NCBI GenBank assembly: GCA_035771165.1
Contig: JAWNZC010000423.1
Span: 581,501-645,500, forward strand
Reading direction: 5' to 3'
DNA from: Paragorgia papillata
Taxonomy: Eukaryota > Cnidaria > Anthozoa > Scleralcyonacea > Coralliidae
Length of the DNA stretch: 64,000 nt
The position numbers and the translations under genes were made by a program. The notes below the pieces were generated by a model that worked only from the letters and a program-made list of their open reading frames with translations, was not told where the DNA came from and did no database searches. The stretch's first letter is position 1. Every line of letters begins with the position of its first letter. Shown here in pieces: positions 12,801 through 26,668 of this stretch.

Positions 12801-13238
12801 CTTCAGAGTTTAGATTTACGAATTTTAAATTGATATAAATCCCCATCGATTTCAGTAATTGTATTGACTGTTTGTTTGTTTGTTTAAAAATGACAATGTT
12901 TGTTTAAAAAATCAGGGTTTAACCATACATATATGAGGATCGCAGAGAATTGGATTTTTTCGATTCGGGACGCTATTAAAAGGCGAGTACTGTCAAGCTC
13001 CCCTGCGGAGTTCAGAGACATACTCCACGGGGGGAATTGAAAAGTTTAAGTCCATTCTTCCCATTAGGATTAGACTGATATCGAATTTTAAGATACACTC
13101 TCAGTTTTATATAAAAATGCAGGTTTCGATTTTTTACGATTTACGATTTATTAGCTCTTCCGTCCGGTTCTAGGTCCATCAACAAGTTGTGAGTGCACTT
13201 TCAAACTGACATATTGACAACTGACTAACGCATTTGTA

Positions 13239-13352
13239 TATTGCGCAGCCATACATCAAAATTGCGCAGCTATATATCAAAATTGCGCAGCTATATATCA
13301 AAATTACGCAGATATATCAAAGTTGCGCAGCTATGAATTGAAATTGCGCAAG
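13239..13352. repeat. ~21-bp minisatellite
   Basis: Five to six diverging units of 'ttgcgcagctatatatcaaaa'-type sequence (unit about 20-22 bp). Confidence 0.85.
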
Positions 13353-13359
13353 TGTACAT

Positions 13360-14390
13360 CTCCAGTAGGTAACAAAACTTTCCACGTCATGTCTTTGTAA
13401 AACAGCCATATATATAAGCTTTCCATTTTCGCGCGTATCATTTTTTTCTGTACTTGTGTTCAATACGCAGTCACAGAAGCGCATTAATGTTTTGTGGCTA
13501 GCTTACGGAATTAACCTATCCGCGCTTCAGTCTTATAATGTAACATACCCAAGTAAAAAATCTAAATGTGACTCTAACCACATCCCTCAGCACCATAGAC
13601 TCAGATACTTTGATAGATTATAATGTGGAAGTAAAAATCTCAAAGTTCGAATTTTGCGAGTTTTCGAATCAGTTGGCATGGAAGTAACAATAACATAGAC
13701 CGCTATTTATGATTCTTTCTATTTTCGAAGACCTGTCTTATTTTGTAACACTTAAGAAACGTCTGAAGGGAGGTGACGAATTTAAGCAAACACGAGTTTT
13801 TGTTGGACTGGAAAATATTTCCTCTAAGTGTCATGCTTGCGTGGCTGGCGCGTACTTAAGCCGCCCACGACACGCAATACCCCCCATTCATCACTATCAG
13901 CATCACCGGGACGAAATCCTAACATACTGACCGAACTACACAAGCGGAATTGGATTGCGAACTGCTTAGCGAGGGAACACCACGCACTCAACTTATCACT
14001 GTAAGTAGAATAATACAAGATGATAAGTAACGTGTCTTATAGGAAGTCTTGTGTATTTTAGTTTAAGACTACCCTGACGAATTAAGGTAATTCCTTAGGC
14101 CAACCAACGAATGAAATGATTGTCCAGGAAATGATCAGGGAATTTTATAGCAATCTTGAATTAACACATAAACAGTGTTGGACCACAAGTTTGCACTTTT
14201 TAAGGGCTTTAGGAGCTATTTTTGTTCGTTGTCATATAGACAAGGCGTCCGTTCGAAAACCAGTGCGTCTCTTGCGGTGAACTGCAACAGGCAGTCAGAT
14301 TCAGGGTTATCTACCGTGATTTGGATCCTTCGAGAATTTTGTTTTCGTCGTCAAATACATTTGCTATTCGCAAATATTCTATGCTAGGAC
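13360..14390. other. No gene seen
   Basis: No exon pair with convincing splice sites and no clear repeat. Confidence 0.5.
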
Positions 14391-14532
14391 TGTATTATAA
14401 TATAGGAGAGAACAGTTTGGGAGAAATATTCACTTGGAGCGAAATAGAACAGAACTAAGCGGTAAACGATGGAAGCTATAAACGAAAGTTTAGCGCAAAA
14501 TATTTTCCATCTGTTCCGTAACATATATGTAG

Positions 14533-14765
14533 AAAAGTAGAGTGCTGCGCAGGGAGTGTTTATAGGATATAGCAAGGCGATAAACTGCTGAGATATTTAA
14601 GAACAAATACTGAGGTTTCGAGCGAGTATACTTTCATCAGAGTAAAACGTGATGATTTGACGTTTACTGTGATGAAGCGTTCTTCTCGAACTGTCAGTAC
14701 TTCGTTCCTAAAAAATCTCAGCAGTTCATTACCTTTTCTCTTTGCGCTTTTGTAACATATCCTTT
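14533..14765. mobile_element. Inverted 'CGAAACGTC' element, family I copy
   Basis: It starts gtagaaaagtagagtgctgc and forms an imperfect palindrome with a right arm containing 'tgatgaagcg..ctcgaactgtcagtacttcgttcc' and 'ctcagcagttcattacc'. Related copies are at 34860, 36478, 51530 and 60365. Confidence 0.7.
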
Positions 14766-15195
14766 TCAAAAGATCACGGTATCAGTGGAAGGATAAGCCA
14801 CGTTAGCAATCTTCCTCGTTAAGCTCATTTTAAGGTGAACAACACAGGCCCAAATCAGAAGCGATTAACCTCCAATTGATCTGGGTTTTCCTTTCGAATG
14901 TTCGCAAAGTCTAAATTGCAACGTCGAGTCCAGGAGCTCAAAACGAAGTCGAAGAGAGATGAGAAGACTCTGCGTCGGAGATGAGTACAAAACAGATAGT
15001 GTTTTCGATAATAAGCACGTATCATCGCCTAAACCATTCACACATATAATCGGTTTTTGGAAGCGTGAATACTTGGTATACATAGTATGAGTCTAGGTGT
15101 TTTATTTACCGTCACAACACGGTCTATCAGGTGCGTTATATCTTAATTTTCTTGCTGCGCCAACACACTAGCGAAAAATAGATATGACAACATTA

Positions 15196-15587
15196 GGCCC
15201 GTTTCAGACGGCGTATTTTTCGTAAGCCGTATCTAATACTAGAATTAAGTTCATAAAAAATACGCCGATATGAATCAATTAAATACGGCAGTTTGTGTTA
15301 AGGTCGACCTAATTATTAAATACGGCCGTCGCCGTCGTATTATATACGACTGTGACACAACGTTGACTCAAATGACATATTTTTCATGAGCCGTATCTAA
15401 TGCATAAATTATATAGTAATGTTTAATGTATGATATTACCCACATTTTGAATACGAATATGCGTTTAATTATATTCGACTCAATAAATACGGCGTCTGAA
15501 TTAAACGTCGTTTTTGGTCGAACTATGGTCGAACCAATTTGTATTAGATACGGCGGATCATGATAAATACGTCGTCTGAAACGGGCC
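15196..15587. mobile_element. 392-bp MITE with 'GGCCCGTTTCAGACG' ends
   Basis: The left end GGCCCGTTTCAGACGGCG pairs with the right end CGTCTGAAACGGGCC. Both ends are flanked by TA. The interior repeats 'aaatacg' and 'gccgtatctaat' motifs in both directions. Superfamily is uncertain (TA or a decayed three-base duplication). Confidence 0.85.
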
Positions 15588-15589
15588 TA

Positions 15590-17671
15590 GTCACAACAGT
15601 ACAATTTGAGGTTTGTAGGCGTATTTTTAACATTCCACAACCATGACTAACAACCGACGGAAGAAGGAACTCATTGCTCAAATAGTGTTACAAAGACGCC
15701 AGAACTATTTTTGGTTTGAATCATTTACCGTTTCTGAAATTATTGTGGTTTTAGATTAACCTGCGAGCAACTATTCCGGCGTTTCAAGTAAAAACAACGA
15801 CCCCACACAATGTTTAGCGCAGTTTCTGAATTTCTGTCAACCACAAAATTTCTCGAAGCAAAAAAGACAACTCTTAAATAACGACACGTCAAACTAAGAT
15901 ACCTGCAGAAGCACGTTTGCCATATTTTGCGCCTGATATCTCGAATCACCAGGCATCGTCGCTTTAAAGTTCTTTTCGAGTTCAAACTTTCTAAAGAAAC
16001 GTTCTTTTTATCACATGTTAATATATTATTGTAAGAAAGAAGCAACAAAACAGTCGGAAAGATAGATGAACTAATTTAGAATGTTCCTTAGTCTTATAAA
16101 AGGAAATTCGTCGACATTTATCTGTTGCGTAATTCTATTCCGGATATAAAACTCCGCAGTCCATACAAAGCGCATGAACATTATTTAGGATGGATATATA
16201 CAGCTGATCACCTTTTTGTTATTGCAACTCGAAATGCGCATTGTAAAATGCTTCTTAACACGCAATACGAATGTATTTGTATCACACATCGAAGGATTTA
16301 GATGTATATTTACGATAAAGTTCAACACGCATGAGATATCGCGGGAAATGCTTATGTATGCACGTGATTTCCTCCCGATGAACAGCTGTTGCAATCTTTC
16401 CCAACACGCTATATCACACTTTGAGTTGGGGAGGGGCAATTGCAATCATATGATTGTTTCTTTACCTTTCAAGCGACATGCCTTCTGTTTAGTCATTGTT
16501 TTGAATGACTTGAATTAATCTGTACTTTCAACTCGCCTAACAGAAGCTCTTGTCATTTTCAAGGGGCTGTCTTTATCTCTGGCATCTACGCAGCTACGCT
16601 AAAAACCTCAAATTTGTCGATTACTTTAATCTTGTAATAAATACATGGTGCAGCTAAGTTATTTAGTCATCGCGGAAGATTTAGCAGTGATATTCGACAA
16701 GAATTCCAAGGCCACCTTACACCTGTCGTGCGCTTCCACTGGAGTCTTAGTTAGGAATAGATAGCAAGAAGTTTGGCTTTTTAAGCGCATGCACTTGTTT
16801 GTTTGGTATTTCGCTTTTAAAACTGACACATCATAAAGTACTTCAACACAGAGCGAATCACATGAAGATTATTATCGCGTTTGTGGGAGGAGAACGCTTT
16901 TGGTGTGAAATTTTCGCGCACAAAGGTCAGTAAAAATCACATAGAGAAACGGACTCGTTATTTCGTTGTTTCTCAAGCAACTGTGCAAAATATCCAGTGC
17001 GATGAATATCCAGCATTCTGAACGTAAGTCGACACCCGAGTGTGGACTGTAACAAAAGATAATCTGTCAAATGAGTCTGATTTCGACTACAGGTAAGCAG
17101 GAACTAATGCGTTTCAAGTGAATTCATCTGGCCAACTTCTTTCAACTCCAGGATGACTTCACAGCTACATTAACCAGGCTCGTACCACGCGCCAAGTCCA
17201 AAACGTTTCGACCATTCACCAACGCCAGTTTTTAATAAATAAATTAGTATCCAAGGTGCACGCACGGAGCATACAGACCCTAATTCGTTTGGTAAAGGTA
17301 TTCTTTAAAAATGCGCATAAGGACTATTGAAGAAGAATGAGCGTTATGACACCAATTTGTTCCTGCTTGGGTGTCAGATGTCAGACCTGTGCGTCATAAC
17401 TTTGCCTTCTATCATAATGACTGTGTCACTCATACTCTAATGGATTTGCAAGTGCCTAAGTTTGTTTGGCTTTCAATTCTTAAATAGCTGACGTGTTATC
17501 GCGAAGGGAAACAACATCATTCGCGGTTTTGTTGCTCTGCGGACTTACGAATATTTTCGTCTTCGCCACTGTTAATGTGTGTATAGCAGCGTGAAAGAGC
17601 TTACACTAACTTCCTCGTTCCTGCCCATACCTGACAACGTTCACTTGTTATCTAATTACGACTTCTCTTAG
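15590..17671 (+). promoter_or_regulatory. Probable upstream region of otx gene 1
   Basis: This 2-kb stretch is free of recognisable repeats and ends at the presumed acceptor before exon 1. A clean TATAAAAGG lies at 16096-16104 on the plus strand. Donor-like GTAAGT (about 17025) and ACAG|GTAAGC (donor at 17093) could end a 5' UTR exon that splices to 17672. TAATCT, a possible Otx-type site, occurs near 17060. All of this is motif matching only. Confidence 0.35.
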
Positions 17672-17698
17672 GCTTTCGTTGGACTAGACGATTACCAA

Positions 17699-17801
17699 AT
17701 GGCTGGATTTCCCTTCAACAGAATGACTCCTTACCCAGTGCATGGAATTGGCCTCTCGCATCCCAGCTACGAGCTCATGAGCCCATTGTCAGCCAATATA
17801 G
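17699..17801 (+). CDS. otx: otx gene 1, coding exon 1
   Basis: The first Met codon is at 17699 and the donor GTAAGT starts at 17802, leaving one base of a Gly codon (phase 1). This start is supported because the paralog begins with the same MAGFP-NRM-PYP-HGIGLSH leader. A pyrimidine tract and AG at 17670-17671 suggest the exon begins at 17672 with 27 nt of 5' UTR, so at least one upstream non-coding exon is expected. Confidence 0.93.
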
Positions 17802-20800
17802 GTAAGTCGAAAACAGAGATCTGTGGAATCTGATGGGGGAAGCACAGCTGAAATGTGTAGGATTTTTGATACAATCTCCCGTCGTATTACAGAAGAAACA
17901 CACGCATAAACATAGAGAAGAAACATTCGTCATGGCAACTGTAATCGAAAAGAGTTGAAATTTTACTTGAGAAGAAGAAAAGAAATCCCATATTAGCAAC
18001 TATAGTGCTTTATTGCACGTTTATGTCAAGATTTGTGTGAATAATAAACCAACAGTTCTGCTCTTTTCTCAACTGATACCAGTTCCATCAACTCGTTTCG
18101 CCACCCAAGTTGTCTTGACGATTGTGGGTATTTTTCGCGGTACTCTCAGCTGTTCTTCCCTATCTCTCGTTCACTTTTTACGCGCTAACACGTAAGGACA
18201 ACCCTACCGTTGAGTCATACTAGATCATTTGACAGTGCGTGTTTGCCAAAAGTCCATTTGTCAATACCGTGTAAATACAAGATAAAGTATTACAAGAACA
18301 AGTTTACTAAAGAGGAGCTTTAAGTCAATGCTTGAAAAGCAAACTGTACGCGGCTTTAGGTTTAAATCACGACGACCGGCAACAGAAAACTCCGACTCTT
18401 GAGGCTATTAGGAATTGGGAAAACTTAGCATACTTAAATGAATACCATGCAGTCTGACTCTTTAAAGTTGTTTATTGAAAACAGTGTATCGTGTCGCTCA
18501 GATCCGACCTATTAAGGGAAGTGGGTTTTTAACCTTATAAATATGTACACTATAAATATACTGCTCGCTACAATTGTGTATGTACATTTAAGTTAAAGCC
18601 ATCTGGCGCATATCTTTGACTAAACGTGTTCTTTGCTAGGTCCAGAGGGGGGATACGATGAAACACGTCTCTATAGAGAGTGAAATATCAACAAACTTTC
18701 CGAATTTGCTACTGAAAATCTGACTGTCAAATATTGATATCTGGATTTACAATCACTAAGCTGGTTAACAGTTGTTCTTCCTTACAGTAACATTTTATAC
18801 ACGCTCACTCCTATAATCTCTTTTGTATCCAACTGGTCTTATAGTCTTGGATTACTTATTCTACTTTGATCTGATATGAAGGACATGTCATAGTTGTATA
18901 TCTTACATCATAGATATTTCGCAGACCACGATCACCCGCTTTGAAGAACGAAGAAACGCGCGCACTTTTCGAGACTTAAGTTATTGATCAAAGATCTATG
19001 TAATCGCGAAGGGTGTATTTACCATACAAGATATCAACATCGCCATCGGCACATCTATTCATTTGTGTTCCATGGTTTGGTACTCTGGAGTAAAATTACG
19101 CATCGGAAAGGGCGCAACAGTTGATCTAGTCAAATCTTTCCAATGATCTTCAGAGAATAAGTTGGTATACTGAATGGAACATTCAGTTGCCAGTGAGTTA
19201 GGTGTACATTAACGCGTTTTAAACGCAGTCATCAGTTCAAATGGCCTGCTGAATAAATGCTTTCGGTCACTGCATGGTTTTCCGCAGTTTGCATCCAAGA
19301 CCAATTTTCGTTTGAAAATTTTCACAACAAATACGAAGAAGTCTTGTGTATATACATACTAATTGAAGTAACAGACTAGTTGAGAGAAGCAATTGAACTA
19401 CAGAAAAGTTTATGAGATTACATCCATTATACCGTGTGCCGAGTTCCTCTGTCCTAGTTCGATAAATAGATAATAAAGAAAATCCCTCCCATCTTGTCAT
19501 TACCTCGCCATAAGATAACACGTTTTGTAAATTAACAATTAGGACAAAAACTGATCCGTTTTGCAAAGTGCCGGGAAATCTCTCCACAGCTTTGGGTTTA
19601 GCACCAGAAATCCTAAGTTGTTAGTATAGTCTTTTGCTTGTACGAGGTTCCGTGAAAGTCGTTATCGCTTCATCATGGTCTTATATCCGTAACTGATAAT
19701 TGTTTACATGTTTTGTCACGTCTTGTCTGTATATACGATAGCAGAAACTTACCAAAACGAAATTCATTTTAGGGGAAGCTATAGGTTCATTATTTTTCCT
19801 GAACTGACTTTAATATTCTTGCCTGTGCCACCCAACTTGGCAACCCTTTGCTATTTTATTCTGTCGAACACCACATTGTTTTAATAGCTTTGTCTAAGCC
19901 AGACAATTTTACTAGTCAAAGAAAGAACCCTCAGGCTCAGCTATAGAGCAATAGATTTACAAGTCAAAATAACCCATTTCAGCCTGAGCCGCCAGGCAAA
20001 AACGGACCCTTTTAATTTACTCTGTATATAAGGTCAAACAAAGAGAGAACCTTCAATCAACGAATCAGCCTTACTTGTTTTCACGCCACGTCAATTTTTC
20101 TTCTATCGTGTGTACAATGTAAAATACAAATTGTCAAGTTTTTCCTTGACAAAGGAGTCTTGTCCAAAAGCAGGCATGACAGCTATTGACCGAGGCTCCT
20201 TGTCAACGAAAAACGTGTCGATGAAGACTTACGTGTATAGGCATTTTGCAGAAGAATTGACTTGCCCTTGGGATTGTTTTTCTATATAGGCCATCCACCG
20301 CGTAAACAACGAAGAGAGCGAACAACTTTCACAAAGGCGCAATTAGAAATCCTTGATGACTTATTCTCGAAGACACGTTATCCTGACATATTTATGCGAG
20401 AAGAGGTGGCAATGAAGATAAATCTTGCTGAATCTAGAGTACAGGTAGGTTTTCGAATTAAGAGTAAAATTTAATAATTGAATTATATGCATAGATAGTG
20501 TTTTTTATGTGGTAACCTGCGTGGCTATACCCCTGAAATATATTAACGACTGAAATACAGATGAGAACATTTGAGCGCGAAGTAAAGGCAGAATCCTGCA
20601 TATAGACGTTGAGAATTATAAGTATTTGTATATGTAGTACATGATGTGGTACATGTGCGAGCTTGCATGCATAAATACTTTGGTACTAGATGTTGGCCAA
20701 GCCCAAATGCTCAGAAAATGTCAGTTCTGAAATGCTGGGCCTTGTGTACAGGGGGCAGTATTTAGACTTGACGAGTTAACGAACGTCTACCAAACGTCGT

Positions 20801-23800
20801 CTTTTATATTGGTAGTGTGTTTATGATAGAATGGAAAGCTTTCCCTGAAGTGTAAGGGCGACTGAAATAATACATCAGAAAAACGTTTGTTTGCGTAAAC
20901 GTTTTCTACCAGAGTTATGTAATATACCACCCTCACAATTTTCACTTCACTATAATTTCCATATGTATATATACATTTTTAGCTTGACATACTTTAAAAG
21001 TTAACATGCATTCAAAGATAGTACTGCTTTAGAAACTTTGTATTTATTTCAGTTAGAACATTTAACCTCGTGTAACCATCTTCTTTAATTCACGACTAAA
21101 ATCAGATTCCCCCCCCCCCCCCCCCACACTTTTGCATGCATGCAGTATAGATTTGCGCTTTATTCTAGTTTATTGCATGCACAGCCCTAGTGTTGCTCTC
21201 GAGTATTGAGAAGGATTAGACAATTCACAGTTTTCGAAAGGAAAGAAATCTTTGTTCCAGTAATCTAATACACGCTTCTTCCTTCATTATACTCCCGCAT
21301 TGCTTTTAATCAAATCAGAAAACATTAAGTAATTGAAAATCTTGCATAAGCCATATTGTTTTTGTTTAGCTTTGAAGCCTTATATAATGGGAAAAAATTA
21401 GAAAACATCCGACTGAAATTTCCTGATGTTGCGTGGTGGTAAAAGTAAATTAATGGCATGGCAGAATTTCAAGCCATGCTTAATCACTTGTTTTTGTGCT
21501 AATTTGGTTATTGGTAACACCTATATAATTGTATGAGAGAGCTGAACAATTGCAGCGATTTATCCTTACAGCAGAATACATGAACAAGATTCAAGTAATA
21601 TTTGTTCAAACATGGTTTAACCATGGCCAGAAGTTTGAGTTATGAAGATATAATTACATTTTCTTGCGAAATTATATTGAGTACTGATCGGCGCTATATC
21701 CCCTAACTATTTTGGTATATATAGTCAATATTTTTTTGCCTGTTATGTGTTTGTTTTTGTTATACAAAGTAATAAGATCGCCACGAAAGACGAAGTTCAG
21801 TTGTATGAAAGAACTATTGTCATTATGATGATTTATGTGGAGTTTAGAAGGATCTGAGATTTCATTAGAACATTTTTACACACAAAAAACAAACAAGTTA
21901 TTTAATATGAGCAATAAAAAAAAAGAATGTGAGAATTCTTAAAGCTAAGAAATTATAACAGGTTGTTTAGTATAAAGACTTAAGGTGAAATACAGATGAC
22001 CTATCCGTTCTCTGTACACCGAGTGCTCGGTAGGCAGACTATAACCTATAAGGCCGTAAAGAGTAAGGTATATATAGGATGCTAGCCTACCAAAGTTTTT
22101 AAAACAAGAGGTCCTAGATGAATAAAATCACATACACACCAATCAAAGCGATTTCCTGGTCAAATTTAAGTTTAACTCATTTCTGTCCGAGGGCTTCCCG
22201 AGAGGTGAATAAAATCGTCTGGCGCAATTCGGACAGGAAAGAGTTAGCACAATACTATAGTGAGGAAGGTTCAAAGTGAAAACGCGTTAAACACCACATA
22301 AAACAATTTAGCGTCTGAGAAAGTTTATTATAATTGATCAGTCAGAGTGTTGAGTAGGAAGGTATATTGATTTGCAGAAAAAGCACTGGCTAACCAACAC
22401 ATAGTACAGCAGTCATATCAAGACATCTGAAGTCAGCTTCTCTATCGGGCAGTGCTGTAGGAGTAGCTATACTCTATATTCAGTAGCAGTATGCTATGCA
22501 TGTCTAAGCCTACCCTGGTAATACTATAAGGAACCAAGGTAAAAATAATTTATGAATCCCGCGGAAGCCATAATTCGCGCTAGAAGGTTGTGAAAACTTG
22601 AAATCCTACCAAGAGGAAGGTTGAAAATATTTTTCAACTTTGCATTTTCACAAAGATTCAACGGCTCTGGATATCAACTTCCTACGCTAAGTTATCGAGT
22701 AAAGTTCCCTTGTTTGGTTGAAATATATATATATATATAGAAACTTGCATGTGTAGGCGTTATATTTTCCTCAAGTTGTATATAGCGTTCAGCGTATTAT
22801 ATTTAGAGTATGACAATATTCTAGGTGAACTCCCTTACTAACATTAATCATTACGCAGTCCCGGCAGGCATATTGGTAAAGCCAAAACACATAATCTGGG
22901 ACTTAGAGAGGATAATCGTTAAGTTTATATACGACTGGGAAAACAGTTAATAGTTCAGGTCTGACTATACGATATGATACCCAATTTAGAGTATTTGCTC
23001 TAAGGGTTGGACGTGGCCATTCACATGCACTTGAAAGTGCTTGCGGCTGTGTGGAGTCAATGCCAAAAGATTGCATGGAAGGTTCTATACGCCTATATTA
23101 TTTCCTGTTGGATATTGATGGGTTAATATATCAAACTGACAAATACGGTGTGAGGACTGAATTATATACTGTATATAAAACGAAAACAGTGTCGAAACTA
23201 TGTGTCTTTTTCGCAGATATTTTAGTCTTAGTCGAAGGATACATTACAGGATTGAGGAAGGAGAAAAATCCAACAATTGTAAATGGTGAATATTTGATAA
23301 CGGAAAATCTATATCTATATTTGATAAGGATCCGTCAAAACCTTTTGATTCTTCTAGTTGTCTCTGCTCATTTGCTTTTCAGTCATTTGCGAAGCCTTTT
23401 ATAAAACCATGCATGTTTGTTCTCAGTTGAAAGTACAAATTAGTACATTGTCAATTACAGGAAGAGAAAAAATTTATGAGTTGTCAGTGTTTATTTTAAA
23501 TGGCGCGAGCATTAGGCAGCGGAAACATATCTATATTTGATAACAAATCAACCTTTTGTTCGATGCTTCTAGTTGCCACTTGCTTAAATTTCAATCATTA
23601 ATTTGTGAGACCTTTTGCAAAATGTACAATTACAGGAAGAGAAAACATCCAGCGAATTTAATTGTCATGAATTGTCAGTATTTATTTTAAATGGTGAATA
23701 TTTAGATAGCGGAAATATGCATATCTTCGCAAAAACATTTCGCTCGATGCTTCGATCTGGTTGTTTTTGTCCGATTGAGTCATTTGTGAGGCTTTTTAGT

Positions 23801-26637
23801 CTTTCACAAATGATAAATCCCCGGGTTTCTCAACCATTACATTCTACTGTCATATACACAACGACACAAGTAATGTCTCAATCAATTCCAAGCGCGATCA
23901 TCCCCCCCCCGGCATTTGACATTTTTGCGTTAGAGTACTGCAAATGCCCCACCATGGGGTCAGCATAGCTGTACAAAATCCCCACAGAGGGGTCTTGAAA
24001 TTGATGCAAATGCCCCACCCATGGGAATTTAAAGAAGCAGATGTTTATATTGTCAGACAACTGAAGCGGCCGTGACCATCCATATTATTAAACATAAACA
24101 TATATTTATAAAATAAACGTCTCAACTAAGTTGTCCAAGCCTTTTTCCTGAAGCCAGGAAGCCACAAACGGCACATCATTCCCCTCAAACTCCTGTAAAT
24201 CCGCCATGATTGATCGCAATCACAATGTGCATGGCGTATTTTATACAGTAATACGGTTAAAGAACGGTAGACATGCGACATTTTTTGCGCTTGTGAGTCA
24301 GTGGTATTTTTATGGCAAAAATAAATATATCGTAGTTTTATATGAAAAAGCTGGAGAAGTGGACGAGCATGTATTAGTATGAAATATGTGGTGTGCCTTT
24401 ATAAAAGATAGAATTTTCGTAATTGAGTATAGACTTACAACACTTACTTTTGCCAGGTTACTTTTCAAGAAAATAACAGGCAAGTATATACTATTTAGTC
24501 TAGTGGCACTTCAACAAATTCCCCACCTCGGGGACGACCTGCAGAGGCAAATGCCCGACCCTGGGAACAGGTGAATCGTCGAATGCCCGGGGGTGGGGGG
24601 GGTGGTCACGCTTGGAATTGATTGAGACATAAACTAATATTCTTTAATTATAAAATTGGCCTATGGCTATGATCATCTTGTTAGACTAATCAACGAGCGA
24701 GTAATATTTTCCGGCCATATATTGTTTAGTTGCAAATACTTTATATGGCGTGTTGGAGAGAATAAGTTGCATGTCAGGGACGAGTGATATTTAGTGAGTG
24801 CCTAAAGGATTTGAGCCGGTTACGGGATGCTAAATAAACGAGAATTAATCCCGCCTTCGTTCTTCAGAGATTATCTCCGGATTCAAATCTCAGCAGCTCT
24901 CCCATGAAGAATTGTACATATCTGCTTGGTTATGTTTTAAACTTTCTTTTAGGAAAGCAGTGGTTTCGTTGATGGTTTATCTAACCGCAAACCTTGCTTA
25001 TATATATAAAGCATCGTTTGCGTTCTTCCTTTTCCGCATGACAAATTGGAATACAGGAATAGGATTGAATGAACTTATGAACTTTTGAAATCAAAACTAC
25101 AATAACCCCTAGCGTATAGACTTTGGGAGTTTAGGGCTTTGGTTTGGTTATACTCTACCAGGACTTGCATAGGCGTACCTGACCAGTTACGTTTGGGGGG
25201 GGACATTTTTGCCCGAAAAATTAAGAGTCGACTGTCGTTTATTAGATCGTCTTCAAAATACGAGTTTCTTCGTGAGCTATACATCTAGCGTATGTGATAT
25301 AGCCCTTAGTATAATTTTAAACCGGGCAACTGCAAAACAACTCTGATATATTATGTTAATGTTAAATCATATTACTTTAATGTTAAAACAGTTCAAAAAT
25401 ATAATTTTTCATGAATATTTTATATTTAACAGCAATATTACCCAAATTTACCCGAAATTTCTTTCAAAAAGTGCCCGAAATTTTCATTTTTAAAACGTTT
25501 GGGGCCTGCCCCCCGCCTGGTACGCCTATTAGGACTTGAAATTTTAGAATTACATAAATAAGCTATCAGATAATTAACCTTCCGTGCAAATCCTTGACAT
25601 TTTCAGACTTACGAATCTTCTGAATAAACATATGCACTTTAGGTGAAAATTGGCTTAAAGGTTTTGTTACAACTCAAAACTTAATCTTTAGATTTCATAT
25701 TTGTCATTGTTTCTGTTTGAGAATCGGTGAATGACGCGAGGGCGAAAGTTCATAAGAAAGGAAACGCGCGCCTAAGTGAATAATCTGTGCTCCTTGGTGC
25801 TTCGGGATTATTTAAAATAACAAAGCATAACTACTAGGTTTCAGGTAAAAACAACCCCCAAGATTAATAGTAACACTCGCAATTTTGACAATACAAGTAT
25901 CACGTGAGACTGTTGGAACAATCTGTGACAGGCTTGACAGGCTTGTTGATCATTGCAACTTGCAATGATGTTACAAACAGACGCGAGCATGCATGCTGCG
26001 TTAGTGCATTCTGAGAACAACTATAGATGATGAATTGTAACAAGACTGCTTGGCAGTGCTCACATACCTGTTACAACTTGTCTATAGTTGTGCGTTTTTA
26101 CGTTTGTGATAAAAAAGCACCAAATAATAAATTTTAAACTATTCAGAAGACGGTAGTAAGATCAAATATTCTAAATACAAAAAGTAGTGTACTTACAGTT
26201 TACAGCAAGCATCTGAACACATATCGCTGATAATCATTACTAAAATATAAAATTAGAAGGCAAATGTTAATATTTCTAAAAAATATAATGCGATATTAAG
26301 ATTGGTGTTAATTTCCTTTCTCCGACACTGGAATATTCGGTCAAGTTCTGGTTTAGATGCTGATTACATGAGCCGGGATAGCACGGTTAACTTGGCTCAC
26401 GCGATTGATTAGGATCTTACTGTGGTTTTAAAACTCCCATAAACTAAATTTACAAAGAAGAATTGGTTTAGTTTAGATGTAAACAAGTCTAAATGTTAAT
26501 TCAAATCTACTTTTGGGGCCGAGGAAACATTTCGTAACACGCGTCAGCCCGGGCTTTAACTCTTTCACCGTCAAAGTCGATCAAAGTCGATCAAAGTCGA
26601 CTTTTATTATTTTACTGTCTAACACCAGATTATTTTA

Positions 26638-26668
<31 letters not shown>

